NCBI GenBank assembly: GCA_005889495.1 | Contig: VBHA01000074.1 | Span: forward strand, 1-50,507 | Direction: 5' to 3' | Source: Chloroflexota bacterium | Lineage (GTDB): Bacteria; Chloroflexota; Dormibacteria; Dormibacterales; Dormibacteraceae | DNA: 50,507 bases | In this document: in pieces, positions 17,558 through 25,669 of the stretch | Position numbering within the stretch: the first letter of the stretch is position 1 | Layout: every line of letters starts with the position of its first letter | Notes under the pieces: generated by a model | The model's database searches: none | Told to the model about the DNA's origin: nothing | The model's input: the letters and a program-made list of their open reading frames with translations, nothing else | Made by a program: the position numbers and the translations under genes

Positions 17558-17615
17558 GTGCGCAATTCTCACACGGAATCGCGGGTTTTAACCCTCCCCC
17601 GCCGTAACGGCCGAA

Positions 17616-18350
17616 TTGAGCCTGACGTTCAGTACGAGCGTGTACGGACGGCGGCTCGCGGTGGCTGTGGCCATCGCCGCCGCGCTCAGCGGACCCAGCA
17701 TGGCCACGCTGTGGGTGTGGACCCCGGGCGGAGCCGATGTGCAGGCTCGCGTCGAAGCCCTCGCCCGGTCGCACAGCTCGCGAGTGCTCGGCCAGGACGA
17801 GGTGCCGGCGCAGCTCGCCGAGGCGGTGGTCGCGATCGAGGACGAGCGCTTCTACCAGCACCACGGCATCGACTCCGTCGGTCTCGGCCGCGCGGTGCTC
17901 TACGACGCGACGAACCTGTGCCTGTGCCAGGGCGGCTCGACGGTCACAGAGCAGCTGGTCAAGGACGTTTTCCTCGGCGGCTCTGACCGCGGCTACAACA
18001 AGCTGCAGGACATGGTGCTTGCGCTCAAGGTCGAGCGCGTCCTGACGAAGAAGCAGATCATGGCCGACTACCTGAGCGAGATCACGACCGGCTTCGGGCG
18101 CTACGGCGTGACCGCGGCAGCGTGCGCCTACTTTCAGGCGCCGCTACCGGAGCTGACGCTTGGCCAGTACGCGCTCCTGGCCGGCGTGACCCAGGCCCCG
18201 TCGGTCTACGATCCGACGATCAATCCTGGGGCCGCCCGGCAAAGGCGTTCCCAGGTTCTCGCGCAGATGGTCGCCGAGCACTATGTGAGCGCGACGCAGG
18301 CGGCCGCCGCCAACGCGGAGCCGGTGCTGACGAACGGCCCGGGCTGCTAA
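17616..18350 (+). CDS. Monofunctional peptidoglycan glycosyltransferase-like protein (GT51)
   Basis: 244 residues from TTG 17616 (a GTG at 17640 is possible). One N-terminal membrane helix is followed by a transglycosylase domain: EDERFYQHHGID carries the catalytic Glu, QGGSTVTEQLVKD the second conserved motif, and KVERVLTKKQIMADYL the third. No transpeptidase domain follows, so it is like MtgA, polymerising lipid II on the outer face of the membrane. FQAPLPELTLGQYALLAGVTQAPSVYDP matches the end of GT51 domains. It diverges from the response regulator gene, suggesting cell-wall stress control. Confidence 0.88.
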   Translation: MSLTFSTSVYGRRLAVAVAIAAALSGPSMATLWVWTPGGADVQARVEALARSHSSRVLGQDEVPAQLAEAVVAIEDERFYQHHGIDSVGLGRAVLYDATNLCLCQGGSTVTEQLVKDVFLGGSDRGYNKLQDMVLALKVERVLTKKQIMADYLSEITTGFGRYGVTAAACAYFQAPLPELTLGQYALLAGVTQAPSVYDPTINPGAARQRRSQVLAQMVAEHYVSATQAAAANAEPVLTNGPGC

Positions 18351-18351
18351 G

Positions 18352-18385
18352 CCTCCTCCCCATTCATGGGAGGGCGGAGGGGCTG
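18352..18385. repeat. Partial copy of the palindromic repeat
   Basis: CCTCCTCCCCATTCATGGGA followed by GGGCGGAGGGGCTGG: it keeps the first hairpin and the G-rich tail but lacks the GGCCTGCAAGGCC hairpin found in the full copy next to it, as if the middle module had been deleted. Confidence 0.75.
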
Positions 18386-18386
18386 G

Positions 18387-18431
18387 TCCTCCCCATTCAT
18401 GGGGAGGTGGCCTGCAAGGCCGGAGGGGCAG
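18387..18431. repeat. Dispersed palindromic repeat, copy 2
   Basis: TCCTCCCCATTCATGGGGAG followed by GTGGCCTGCAAGGCC and GGAGGGGCAG; near-identical to the inverse of 15147-15192. Both copies lie between convergent genes, and together they bracket the kinase-regulator and GT51 genes in opposite orientation. A further GCCGGAGGGGCCGG follows directly. Confidence 0.85.
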
Positions 18432-18452
18432 CGCCGGAGGGGCCGGCTGCCG

Positions 18453-19580
18453 CTACCCGCTCCACGCCAACGGCGAGGTCGCGTCGAAGCCGTTGTTGGT
18501 CGTGACCTGGACCGGTCTCACCACCACTGCGGTCGCCGGCGACGGCGCCGGCACCGGCCCGTTGTGCGGCCCGCCTGGTGTCGGCGTCGGCGCCGGACTC
18601 GGAATCGGCGCGTAGGCGGCGCGCGGCAGCCACCAGAGCTGGAACGGCCCCGCCCCCGCGCCCGGCGCGAGGTAGGCGATGCCCGAGCCGTCGGGCGCCC
18701 AGGTCGGCTGGGCGACGAGCTGGTTGCTGATGATCGTCTTGCGCGGCCCCAGCGTCGAGCCGTTCCAGGACGCGATCGTCAGGTACGACTCCTGCTTCTG
18801 GTAGGTGCAGATCATGGCGACCTGGGTCCCGTCCGGCGAGACCGCGGGGTTGCGGCAGTCTTCGCTCGGGCTCGTGAGCTCCCGTCCGACCGAGAAGGCG
18901 CGGTTGGTGAGCCAGAGCATGCCGACGAGCCTGTCCGGCTGGTTGGCTGCGTAGCGCGAGGCAAAGTCGTACTTGGTGTACATGAGGCCGCCCTTCACCG
19001 GGAGCGGCTGCACGTCACCGCCCGTGTAGTCGGCGGCGTTGGTCCACACGCGGCCCTGAACGATCGTGCCCGTCGCCGGCATGGCCCAGATCGACAGCAC
19101 GACGTCGTACTGGAACTTCGGCTTGTCGTAGGCCAGCCACATGGTCTTGCCGTCTGCGCTGAGGCGGGGGTAGAACGCCCAGTGGTTCAGGCCGGGATCG
19201 GAGTTCTTGTTCGGCGCCGAGTTGTTGGTCACGCGCCTGACGACGGAGCCGAAGCGGTTCAGGACATAGATGTCGGAGTAGAACGGCGCCTGCTTGACGG
19301 CCACGATGTTTCCGTCCGGCGTCATCGACGGCTGCGTCCACCCCGCCTCGGGCGTGAGCTGGTGGAAGCGCCCCACGCTCAGGCTGTACAGGGCTCCGTC
19401 CTGTGACATGTACAGGGTGCCAGGCAGGGTCAGGGCTTGCGCACGCGGCGTCGCCGACGTCGGCTTCTCCGGCGGAACCGCCACCCTGGAGGTGCGCGAG
19501 CCCAGAGCGATGAAGGTCGCGGTCCCCGAAAGGACCATGACCGCCGCGAGCACCGCCGCCAGAGCGAAGCGGGAGATCAT
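18453..19580 (-). CDS. Exported TolB/WD40-like beta-propeller protein
   Basis: 375 residues with an N-terminal signal-anchor (FALAAVLAAVMVLSGTATFIALG) and repeated blades such as GWTQPSMTPDGNIVAV, FYPRLSADGKTMWLAY, NPAVSPDGTQVAMI and QPTWAPDGSGIAYL, the PDG/DGxxIA signature of TolB-like propellers. The tail is a Pro-rich linker plus a short beta segment. Its ATG overlaps the LCP stop (ATGA), so it is the second gene of that operon. It resembles the 5'-truncated gene at the left edge in composition. Probably binds a wall or surface component; the ligand is unknown. Confidence 0.8.
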   Translation of the reverse strand: MISRFALAAVLAAVMVLSGTATFIALGSRTSRVAVPPEKPTSATPRAQALTLPGTLYMSQDGALYSLSVGRFHQLTPEAGWTQPSMTPDGNIVAVKQAPFYSDIYVLNRFGSVVRRVTNNSAPNKNSDPGLNHWAFYPRLSADGKTMWLAYDKPKFQYDVVLSIWAMPATGTIVQGRVWTNAADYTGGDVQPLPVKGGLMYTKYDFASRYAANQPDRLVGMLWLTNRAFSVGRELTSPSEDCRNPAVSPDGTQVAMICTYQKQESYLTIASWNGSTLGPRKTIISNQLVAQPTWAPDGSGIAYLAPGAGAGPFQLWWLPRAAYAPIPSPAPTPTPGGPHNGPVPAPSPATAVVVRPVQVTTNNGFDATSPLAWSG

Positions 19581-20596
19581 GGGAAGTACTGGTGCACCAG
19601 GGGCAGGATTGCGCCCCAGTCCGCCGTGACGCTTCCGCCGGGCCCGCCGCCATGGGTGTAAGGAGGGAGCAAGAACAGCTGGGTGATCTGGTTGGGGTTG
19701 TCGAAGCTCGCGGCGAGCGGAAGCATCTGCGCCACTCGCGAAACCCCGATGCTCGTCTTGAGCTCGCCGCCAAGGGCCCCGGAGAGCGAGGGCAGGTCTT
19801 CTGGCGAGAGCTCCTTGGCCTTGAGACGAATCGCCGTCAGCACCTCCTGCTGCCGCTGCGAGCGGCCGAAGTCGCTCTGCAGGTCGCCGTGGCGCGAGCG
19901 GACGTACTGCATTGCGTGCAAGCCGTCGAGATGCTGCGGACCGCCGAGCACGGCGACGCGCTGGTAGCTGTACGGAAAGCGGCTGTAGATGTCCGCCGGG
20001 TAGTAGTCGTCGAGCACGGGATGGCTGGTCACCACGTCGATGCCACCGATCGCGTCGATCAGCTTCACCAGGCCGAGCAGGCCGATCCATATGTAGTCGT
20101 CGACATGGACGCCGAAGTCCTGCTCGACCGTCGCGATGGCCGCGCCCGCACCCCCGTAGGAGTAGGCACCGTCGATCTTCCCGTAGCCGCCCGGCGAGAG
20201 GTGCACGTAGAGGTCGCGCGGGATCGACAGCATCGTCACCTTCTTGGTCGCGGGCACGACCCGGACCAGGATCATCGACTGGGTCAGGACGTGGTCGGCG
20301 CTGAACTTCGAGTCGTCGTCCGAGCCGAGCAGCAGCACGGTGAAAGCGCCGGTGACAGGGCTCGGTGACGGCGAAGGCGTCGGCGAAGCGAGCAGGGCAG
20401 TCGGCGAGGGTGTCGGCAGGCTGATCACCTGGCCTGTGGAGTCGAGCGCGAGCTGCGCGGCGGGCATGAAATAGGCAAGCCCGCCTGCCACCGCGGACAG
20501 CACGATGGCAAGCACGACGAGGAAGCTGGTGCGGAGTGGGCTAAGCCGCCGGCGAGATGCTCTCATGCGGCGCCCCGGTCTCAGGCCGAGGAGCAC
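19577..20596 (-). CDS. LytR-CpsA-Psr (LCP) family cell-wall glycopolymer ligase
   Basis: About 339 residues. One membrane helix (SFLVVLAIVLSAVAGGLAYFM) and a Ser/Pro linker precede the LCP domain: LLLGSDDD, SMILVRVVPATKKVTMLSIPRDLYV (Arg/Asp polyprenyl-phosphate site), KIDGAYSYGGA, and GLHAMQYVRSRHGDLQSDFGRSQRQQEVL with the conserved arginines. LCP proteins transfer teichoic acid, arabinogalactan or capsule from undecaprenyl phosphate to peptidoglycan outside the membrane. GTG 20596 is preceded by TACAAT (20605-20610) with eight bases between; ATG 20566 is an alternative start. It leads the operon with the propeller gene. Confidence 0.9.
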   Translation of the reverse strand: MLLGLRPGRRMRASRRRLSPLRTSFLVVLAIVLSAVAGGLAYFMPAAQLALDSTGQVISLPTPSPTALLASPTPSPSPSPVTGAFTVLLLGSDDDSKFSADHVLTQSMILVRVVPATKKVTMLSIPRDLYVHLSPGGYGKIDGAYSYGGAGAAIATVEQDFGVHVDDYIWIGLLGLVKLIDAIGGIDVVTSHPVLDDYYPADIYSRFPYSYQRVAVLGGPQHLDGLHAMQYVRSRHGDLQSDFGRSQRQQEVLTAIRLKAKELSPEDLPSLSGALGGELKTSIGVSRVAQMLPLAASFDNPNQITQLFLLPPYTHGGGPGGSVTADWGAILPLVHQYFP

Positions 20597-20604
20597 AGGG
20601 GAGG

Positions 20605-20610
20605 ATTGTA
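20605..20610 (-). promoter_or_regulatory. -10 box of LCP operon
   Basis: TACAAT on the minus strand places the expected transcript start about two bases before GTG 20596, so the mRNA is essentially leaderless. Confidence 0.5.
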
Positions 20611-20673
20611 GACCCCGGGGCGGTATGCCTTTGTAAGCGCCCTGTTAACGGCTTTGAAGTTCTGGCGGCGGCC

Positions 20674-22234
20674 TCAGTGCTGCACCGCGATTTGCACGGC
20701 CTTGACGGCGAGCAGGACGATCGAGAGCACGAGGTAGGTGCTCAGGGCAGCGAGTGCGGCCCGCCGCGGGAGCGACCATATGGGACGTTCGAGCAGTGCC
20801 AGGGCCGGCATTCGCCAGCTCTCGCGTTCCTCGCGCGACATCTCGAGTTCGCGCGGCCGGCCCCTCGCGGAGACTGAGCTCCACACGCCGCCCACCACGA
20901 GCACGCACGAGCATCGCGGCCACGATCACGCCCGCGACGGCGTTGAGCCACGGCTTGTTGACCCATGGTCCAAGCACCTGGCGGTCGTTGCACAGAAGCA
21001 CCGCGAACACGGTCGCGCTGGGAAGCATGATCCCGGCCAGGGCCTGGACGGCCGTCGTGATCAGGCCGAGCGGCGCATGGGGGATGAGCACGATCGCCGC
21101 CGCGATCACGACCATGCCGGTGTACGTCGAATAGAAGAGCTTGGCCTCGCGGATGCCGCGATGGAGCGAGTGGCGCAGGCCGAAGATGTCGCCGAACGCA
21201 TAGGACGTGGCGAGCGTGACCGCCGAAGCGCCGACGATCGACGCATCGAAGAGGAGCAGCGCGAAGATCGCGCCCGCGGCGGGCGAGATGTTGACGTGCA
21301 GGCCCTGCGCGACGCGCAGCGCATCCTGGTAGTGGCCGAACTGCGATGTGCCCGTGAACGCAGACGCGGTGGCCATCATGATCGCGGCCGCGCCGACCAC
21401 CACCACGAAGGCGCCCAGCACCGTGTCCGCCTTCTCGTATTCGAGCCAGCGCGGCGTGATCCGCTTGTCGATCACGTTCGACTGCTGGAAGAACAGCTGC
21501 CACGGCGCCACGGTCGTGCCCACCACGGCGACGATCAGCAGCGCGGAGTTCGAGGTCAGGCCGCCGGCCACTCCGGGGATGACGAAACCCTTGAGCGCAG
21601 CCCCAGGATCGGGATGGCTGAGCACGACCAGCGGCAGGACAAGCAGGCTGGCAAACAGGAAGACGAACATCGCGCGCTCCCAGCGACGGAAGTTGCCGCT
21701 GATCGTGATCACGATCAGGATCGCCGCCGCCGCCGGTACGACGATCGCCGGATGCAGGCCGAAGTACTGGCCCGCGAGGCTCACTCCCATGAACTCGGTG
21801 CTGATGGTCAGGAAGTTGAGGAGGAAGATGCCGCCGACCGAGAACAAGCCCCAGAAGCGGCCGAACCGCTCACTGATCAGCCTCGCGTAGCCGACTCCGG
21901 TGACCGCGCCGAGGCGCACGACCATCTCCTGGTTGACGATCAGCACCGGGATGAGCAGGACCAGGGTCCACAGCAGCGTGTACCCGAAGTCCTGGCCGGC
22001 CTGCGCGTAGGTCGACACCCCGCCGGCGTCGTTGTCGCCGACCATGACGATCAGGCCCGGGCCGACGATCGCCGCGAGGGTGAGGAGCCGGCGGCGCCAG
22101 GTGCGGCGCGGCGCTGCGTCGCTGACCCGGATGGTGCCGAATGCGCCGTGGATGTCACCCTGGCCCAGGTCGTCGAGGAGGGAGGAGCTTGATCTCAAAC
22201 GCGAGTCCTTGCGGTTTGGCTCGCGCTCAGACAC
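20674..22234 (-). pseudogene. NRAMP-family divalent metal transporter, frameshifted near its C-terminus
   Basis: About 440 residues in the first frame from GTG 22234. IVGPGLIVMVGDNDAGGVSTYAQAG matches the NRAMP helix-1 region (canonical DPGN replaced by DNDAGG), and the chain has about eleven helices. Near 20908 the frame breaks at the tandem GCTCGTGCGTGCTCGTG; the original frame then becomes nonsense (GGRRVELSLREGPAARTRD), while the adjacent frame continues with an amphipathic stretch (RPRELEMSREERESWRMPAL) and a last helix ending AVQIAVQH at 20674. It follows the MgtE-like gene by seven bases. Core transport residues precede the break. Lack of the canonical metal-site sequence suggests Mg2+ or another ion (NRMT-like); inference. 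Confidence 0.8.
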
Positions 22235-22241
22235 CGTCGGT

Positions 22242-23534
22242 CTATACCCCGGAGGACGCTTCGGCGCGGTCGCGCCACTGGTCCGGGACGAGCTCCTCGA
22301 TCACGTCATCGAAGGAGATCGCGCCGATCAGGTTGCCGGCGGCGTCGACCACGCCGAGCGCCGTGAGGTTGTAGTCGGCCATCGTCAGGGCCACGTCGGC
22401 GAAGTCCGCGCTGCCGAGCACCGAGACGCGCGTCAGCTCGAGGTCTTCGACCTTGTGCGAGCGCTCACCGCGGAGCAGCTCCACGATCCCGACGCTGCCG
22501 ATAAAGGTGCCGTCCGGCTCGGCGACGAAGACCGTCGTCAAAAGCTGGTGAGGCGCCTTGTCGTCGGTGCGCGCCGCCTCGAGCGCCATGTCGACCGTGG
22601 AGCCCCGCAGGACCCAGACGTAGTCGGGGCTCATCATTCCTCCGGCGGTCGTCGGGTGGTACTGGAGGAGCTTGCGCAGCTTGAGCTGCTGGCCAGTCGA
22701 CATCATCTCGAAGATCGGCTTGCGGCGCTCCTGGTCCAGCTCGCCCAGCAGGTCCGCGGCGTCGTCTGGCGCCATCCGCTCGAGGATGCGCGCCGCCTCG
22801 TCGTTTGACTTCGACCTGAGGAACTCGACCTGGTGCTCGGCATCCAGCTCTTCGAAGATGTCGGCGGTCAGCGCGGGGTCGCTCTCGACCGCCTCGATGA
22901 TCTCCTGGCCTTCTTCGTGCGAGGCGCCCTCGATGATGTCGGCGATCTGCGCCGGGTGCAGGCGGCGCAGGCGCTGAAGCGGCATCAGCAGCTTGGCGGT
23001 CGGCACCTGGCCCACGAAAGGCTGGATGTCCTTCCAGTCGAGGATGACGTGGCGGCGGAGGTCCGGGCGCCCGCGGCGCGGCAGGAGGCGGCGGAGCATC
23101 GCCTGCGGGCTGCGGTCGATGCCCGCCAGGTTCCAGCCGTCGTCGCCGGGCGCGAGGACGAGGACGTGTGCCTGGACGATCCTTCCTTTGACCACGTCGA
23201 CGAGATGCCTGCCCAGCACGTCCGCCGCCAGAAGCACCTCGCCCGCGCGACGCTGGAAGGCCTCGGTGCGGATGGTGTGTGTGTTGAGGCGCACGCCGCC
23301 TGGTTCCAGGGCCTCGATCAGGTCCTTGCCGATGAAGACGTCCTGCGCGCCCACGCGGACCTTCAACCCGGTGACCGGTGGATACGCACCGTCGGAGAGC
23401 TTGACGATGAAGTCTTCGACGCGGCCCACCTCGGTACCGGCCGGGTTGAGCACGGGACTGCGCAGCAGTTGCGTCACCATCAAGCGGCGCCTGTCGCGGA
23501 TGTGCCTCGGTTCGTCCACGCTCCCGTCGCTCAC
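22242..23534 (-). CDS. PRC-barrel / MgtE-N / CBS-pair cytoplasmic regulator of ion transport
   Basis: About 430 residues with no membrane helices. Order: a PRC-barrel-like module (LLRSPVLNPAGTEVGRVEDFIV, then a second similar segment), an MgtE intracellular N domain (RLRRLHPAQIADIIEGASHEEG, MAPDDAADLLGELD, PTTAGGMMSPDYV) and two CBS motifs (VAEPDGTFIGSVGIVELL, VVDAAGNLIGAISFDDVIEELV). In full-length MgtE these domains sense Mg2+ and gate the channel; here the channel is missing and an NRAMP carrier follows in the same operon, so it probably gates that carrier. GTG 23534 sits exactly six bases after AATAAT. Confidence 0.85.
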   Translation of the reverse strand: MSDGSVDEPRHIRDRRRLMVTQLLRSPVLNPAGTEVGRVEDFIVKLSDGAYPPVTGLKVRVGAQDVFIGKDLIEALEPGGVRLNTHTIRTEAFQRRAGEVLLAADVLGRHLVDVVKGRIVQAHVLVLAPGDDGWNLAGIDRSPQAMLRRLLPRRGRPDLRRHVILDWKDIQPFVGQVPTAKLLMPLQRLRRLHPAQIADIIEGASHEEGQEIIEAVESDPALTADIFEELDAEHQVEFLRSKSNDEAARILERMAPDDAADLLGELDQERRKPIFEMMSTGQQLKLRKLLQYHPTTAGGMMSPDYVWVLRGSTVDMALEAARTDDKAPHQLLTTVFVAEPDGTFIGSVGIVELLRGERSHKVEDLELTRVSVLGSADFADVALTMADYNLTALGVVDAAGNLIGAISFDDVIEELVPDQWRDRAEASSGV

Positions 23535-23540
23535 CCGGCC

Positions 23541-23546
23541 ATTATT
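23541..23546 (-). promoter_or_regulatory. -10 box of leaderless MgtE-like/NRAMP operon
   Basis: AATAAT on the minus strand, six bases before GTG 23534; no -35 element is evident. A GGAGG further upstream (14 bases from the GTG) is too far to be a good ribosome site for this start. Confidence 0.5.
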
Positions 23547-23610
23547 CACCTCCCCGCGGAGCCTCACGGCCTGCGACACCACCGCGGGGTTGGCTAGGAT
23601 CGCACCCGAA

Positions 23611-24348
23611 ATGGCCCTCCGCGCCGAGAGGTATCGAACCGAGCTCAGGGATCTGGAGGAGTGGGAGCCTTACCTCAAGAAGCACTCCGGGCTGCCGGGT
23701 CCGCGGGCCAACCTCGAGCTCGTGGCCGCGGTCGCCGAGGAGGCGGACCCTGACAGGCTGTGGCGTTTCTCGGCATCGAACGACGAGTTTCTGGCCCTGT
23801 GCGGCACCGCGGGTCTGGGCCGTGTCGCGCTGCTCGAGCCCGATACCGTCATGACCTGGCTGCGCGAGCTCGCGTCCGACCCGCGCTGGCGAGTGCGCGA
23901 GGGCGTCGCCCTTGCGCTGCAGCGATTGGGCCGGGAGAGCATGGCCAGGCTCCTCGAGGAGATGAAAGTGTGGGCGCGCGGGGACGTGTACGTGCAGCGC
24001 GCGGTCGTCGCGGGCCTGTGCGAGCCTGCCCTGCTCGAGAGCAACGCTGACGCAGTGGAGGTGCTTGCGATCCTCGACCAGGTCACACGGTCGATGGCCG
24101 CGACGGCCGACCGCGGCGGTGAAGGCTTCCGTGTGCTCCGCCAGGCGCTCGGCTACGGATGGAGCGTGGCGGCGGCCGCCGCGCCGTCAAACGCGAAGCC
24201 GTACCTGGAGAAGTGGCTGCGCTCGACGGACAGGGATGTCGTGTGGGTGATGAGATCGAACCTGGGCAAAGCGCGGATGGCCGGCCTGCGCGAGCGGTTG
24301 GCGGTCAGACCCGTTCCAGGACGACGATCGGGATCTCGCGCGAAGTAA
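23611..24348 (+). CDS. HEAT-repeat protein
   Basis: About 245 residues from ATG 23611, made of paired amphipathic helices such as VMTWLRELASDPRWRVREGVALALQRLG and KPYLEKWLRSTDRDVVWVMRSNLGKARM. This is the HEAT/AlkD-like solenoid pattern, but DNA-alkylation-repair catalytic residues cannot be assigned. TAGGAT (23595-23600) lies ten bases before the ATG. Its last 44 bases overlap the convergent nitroreductase gene on the other strand, so the C-terminal RPVPGRRSGSRAK is probably a dispensable tail. Function not recognised; a binding scaffold is likely. Confidence 0.72.
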   Translation: MALRAERYRTELRDLEEWEPYLKKHSGLPGPRANLELVAAVAEEADPDRLWRFSASNDEFLALCGTAGLGRVALLEPDTVMTWLRELASDPRWRVREGVALALQRLGRESMARLLEEMKVWARGDVYVQRAVVAGLCEPALLESNADAVEVLAILDQVTRSMAATADRGGEGFRVLRQALGYGWSVAAAAAPSNAKPYLEKWLRSTDRDVVWVMRSNLGKARMAGLRERLAVRPVPGRRSGSRAK

Positions 24349-24736
24349 GAGCCTGCTGCCGTTCCAGGTAGTCGATCAACTTGGCGACCTCCGCCCGTTC
24401 TGCCGCCTCTGCCACCCTCGCCTTGGCCTGGAACTTGTCGGGCCCGACCTCGACGGTCGCCACGGGGTTCGCCTGAAGGTTCGCGAACCAGTACGGGGAG
24501 CGCGGCGCCCCGTTGTTGGAGGCGATGATCGCGTAGCGGTCGCCATACGGCCTGTAGCCCACGACCACGGTGCGTTGGGCGTACGACTTCGCCCCGGTCG
24601 TGGTGAGCAGGAGGAGCCGGCTGCCCTCCATCGGCCCGCTGAGCCTGCCGCCGCTCGCGCGGTACTCCTGGACGAGCTTCTCGTTGAAGGCCTTCATGTC
24701 CTGTGGGATCTGCGGCCGCTGGGCGTCGCTCGACAT
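24305..24736 (-). CDS. Nitroreductase-family deazaflavin (F420)-dependent oxidoreductase
   Basis: 143 residues with the split-barrel signature of the Ddn family: LLLLTTTGAKSYAQRTVVVGYRPYGDRYAIIASNNGAPRSPYWFANLQANP, the phosphate- and deazaflavin-binding stretch. Members use reduced F420 (some bind FMN) to reduce quinones, nitro compounds or other enones. A second member is encoded at 35475-35969, which argues that the organism makes or imports F420. Its 3' end overlaps the HEAT gene on the other strand. Confidence 0.87.
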   Translation of the reverse strand: MSSDAQRPQIPQDMKAFNEKLVQEYRASGGRLSGPMEGSRLLLLTTTGAKSYAQRTVVVGYRPYGDRYAIIASNNGAPRSPYWFANLQANPVATVEVGPDKFQAKARVAEAAERAEVAKLIDYLERQQALTSREIPIVVLERV

Positions 24737-24808
24737 GTCTTTACAACGCTAACTCCCCGCGAGTATGCCCTGTCGCCGTCCCGTTTTCCTCTCATAGGAG
24801 GTTTGTGA

Positions 24809-25237
24809 ATGAGTCAAAGCACTCTGCTTGTGCTGGTGATCGGCATCGTGGTCGTTTTGATCGTGATCGGGCTGATCGCCGCGATGACCGGCCGGCGCGG
24901 AATGCGACTCCGTTCCCTGCCCGACGAATCGCGAGATCGCTATGCGCGCTCGTGGCAGGCGATCGAGAGCCGCTTCATCGAAGAACCGCGGGCCGCGGTC
25001 CAGGAGGCGGACAGGGTCGTGGTCATGATCCTGAGCGAGCGAGGCGCCACCCTCGAGGGGCATAAGCGAATGCCGGACGAGCTGCGCCGGGCCAGAGACG
25101 CGGCCGCGAGCGATGAGGGACGGCAGGGAACCGAGGGAATGCGCCGCGCGATGGTGCATTACAAGCACATGGTCGACGACGCCGTCGGCACGGCGCGCAT
25201 GAAGCGGGACGACTACCGCAGGGAGGTCGCGTCATGA
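24809..25237 (+). CDS. Membrane-anchored hypothetical protein
   Basis: 142 residues. A single N-terminal helix (LLVLVIGIVVVLIVIGLIAAM) is followed by a charged, helical cytoplasmic domain. AGGAGG eight bases before ATG 24809 is one of the strongest Shine-Dalgarno sites in the window. The segment RFIEEPRAAVQEADRVVVMIL recurs in altered form in the next gene (EFIDDPKAAVKKAERLMEEAV), so the two are divergent paralogues in one operon, joined by an ATGA overlap. Family not recognised. Confidence 0.75.
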   Translation: MSQSTLLVLVIGIVVVLIVIGLIAAMTGRRGMRLRSLPDESRDRYARSWQAIESRFIEEPRAAVQEADRVVVMILSERGATLEGHKRMPDELRRARDAAASDEGRQGTEGMRRAMVHYKHMVDDAVGTARMKRDDYRREVAS

Positions 25238-25635
25238 GCGACACGCGTGACATGGATCGGCCGATGGACCACCCGCATACGACCACCGAGCCGATGCGGA
25301 CGAACCCCGAGGCCACGGCGGAAGCCCGCGCTGCAGGGGACAAGCAGCAAAATCGTGCGACCGGCCAGGTGGAGATGTGGCCGGACATGGGCGAGTTTCA
25401 CGAGCGGTTCGAGCACATCCAGTCCGAGTTCATCGATGACCCGAAGGCCGCGGTGAAGAAGGCAGAGCGCCTGATGGAAGAAGCCGTCGAGCGCATCACC
25501 AAGTCCATGCGCGAGCGCATGCAGACGATGCATCGCGACATCGACGGCAAGGACGGCGACACCGAGACGCTGCGACAGGCGATGCGCGGCTACCGGACGT
25601 GGATCGAATCGATGTGGGGTCGCCGGGCGGCCTGA
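25234..25635 (+). CDS. Soluble hypothetical protein, paralogue of the upstream gene
   Basis: 133 residues, very polar and helical, with a Met/His/Thr-rich head (MDRPMDHPHTTTEPM) and no membrane segment. FEHIQSEFIDDPKAAVKKAERLMEEAVERI aligns with the helical domain of the upstream protein. The ATG overlaps the previous stop (ATGA). A membrane-bound plus soluble pair of the same fold suggests they form a complex; stress response is a guess. Family not recognised. Confidence 0.72.
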   Translation: MSDTRDMDRPMDHPHTTTEPMRTNPEATAEARAAGDKQQNRATGQVEMWPDMGEFHERFEHIQSEFIDDPKAAVKKAERLMEEAVERITKSMRERMQTMHRDIDGKDGDTETLRQAMRGYRTWIESMWGRRAA

Positions 25636-25669
25636 GCGGCGACACGTAGCGGGCGCTAGGATCGGCGGC

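Noticed and set aside
18352-18431. Possible CRISPR array
   Set aside because: Only two or three imperfect copies, no unique spacers of constant length, no cas genes; it is a hairpin repeat.
15147-18431. Composite transposon bounded by inverted repeats
   Set aside because: No transposase gene or target duplication; enclosed genes are ordinary chromosomal two-component and wall genes.
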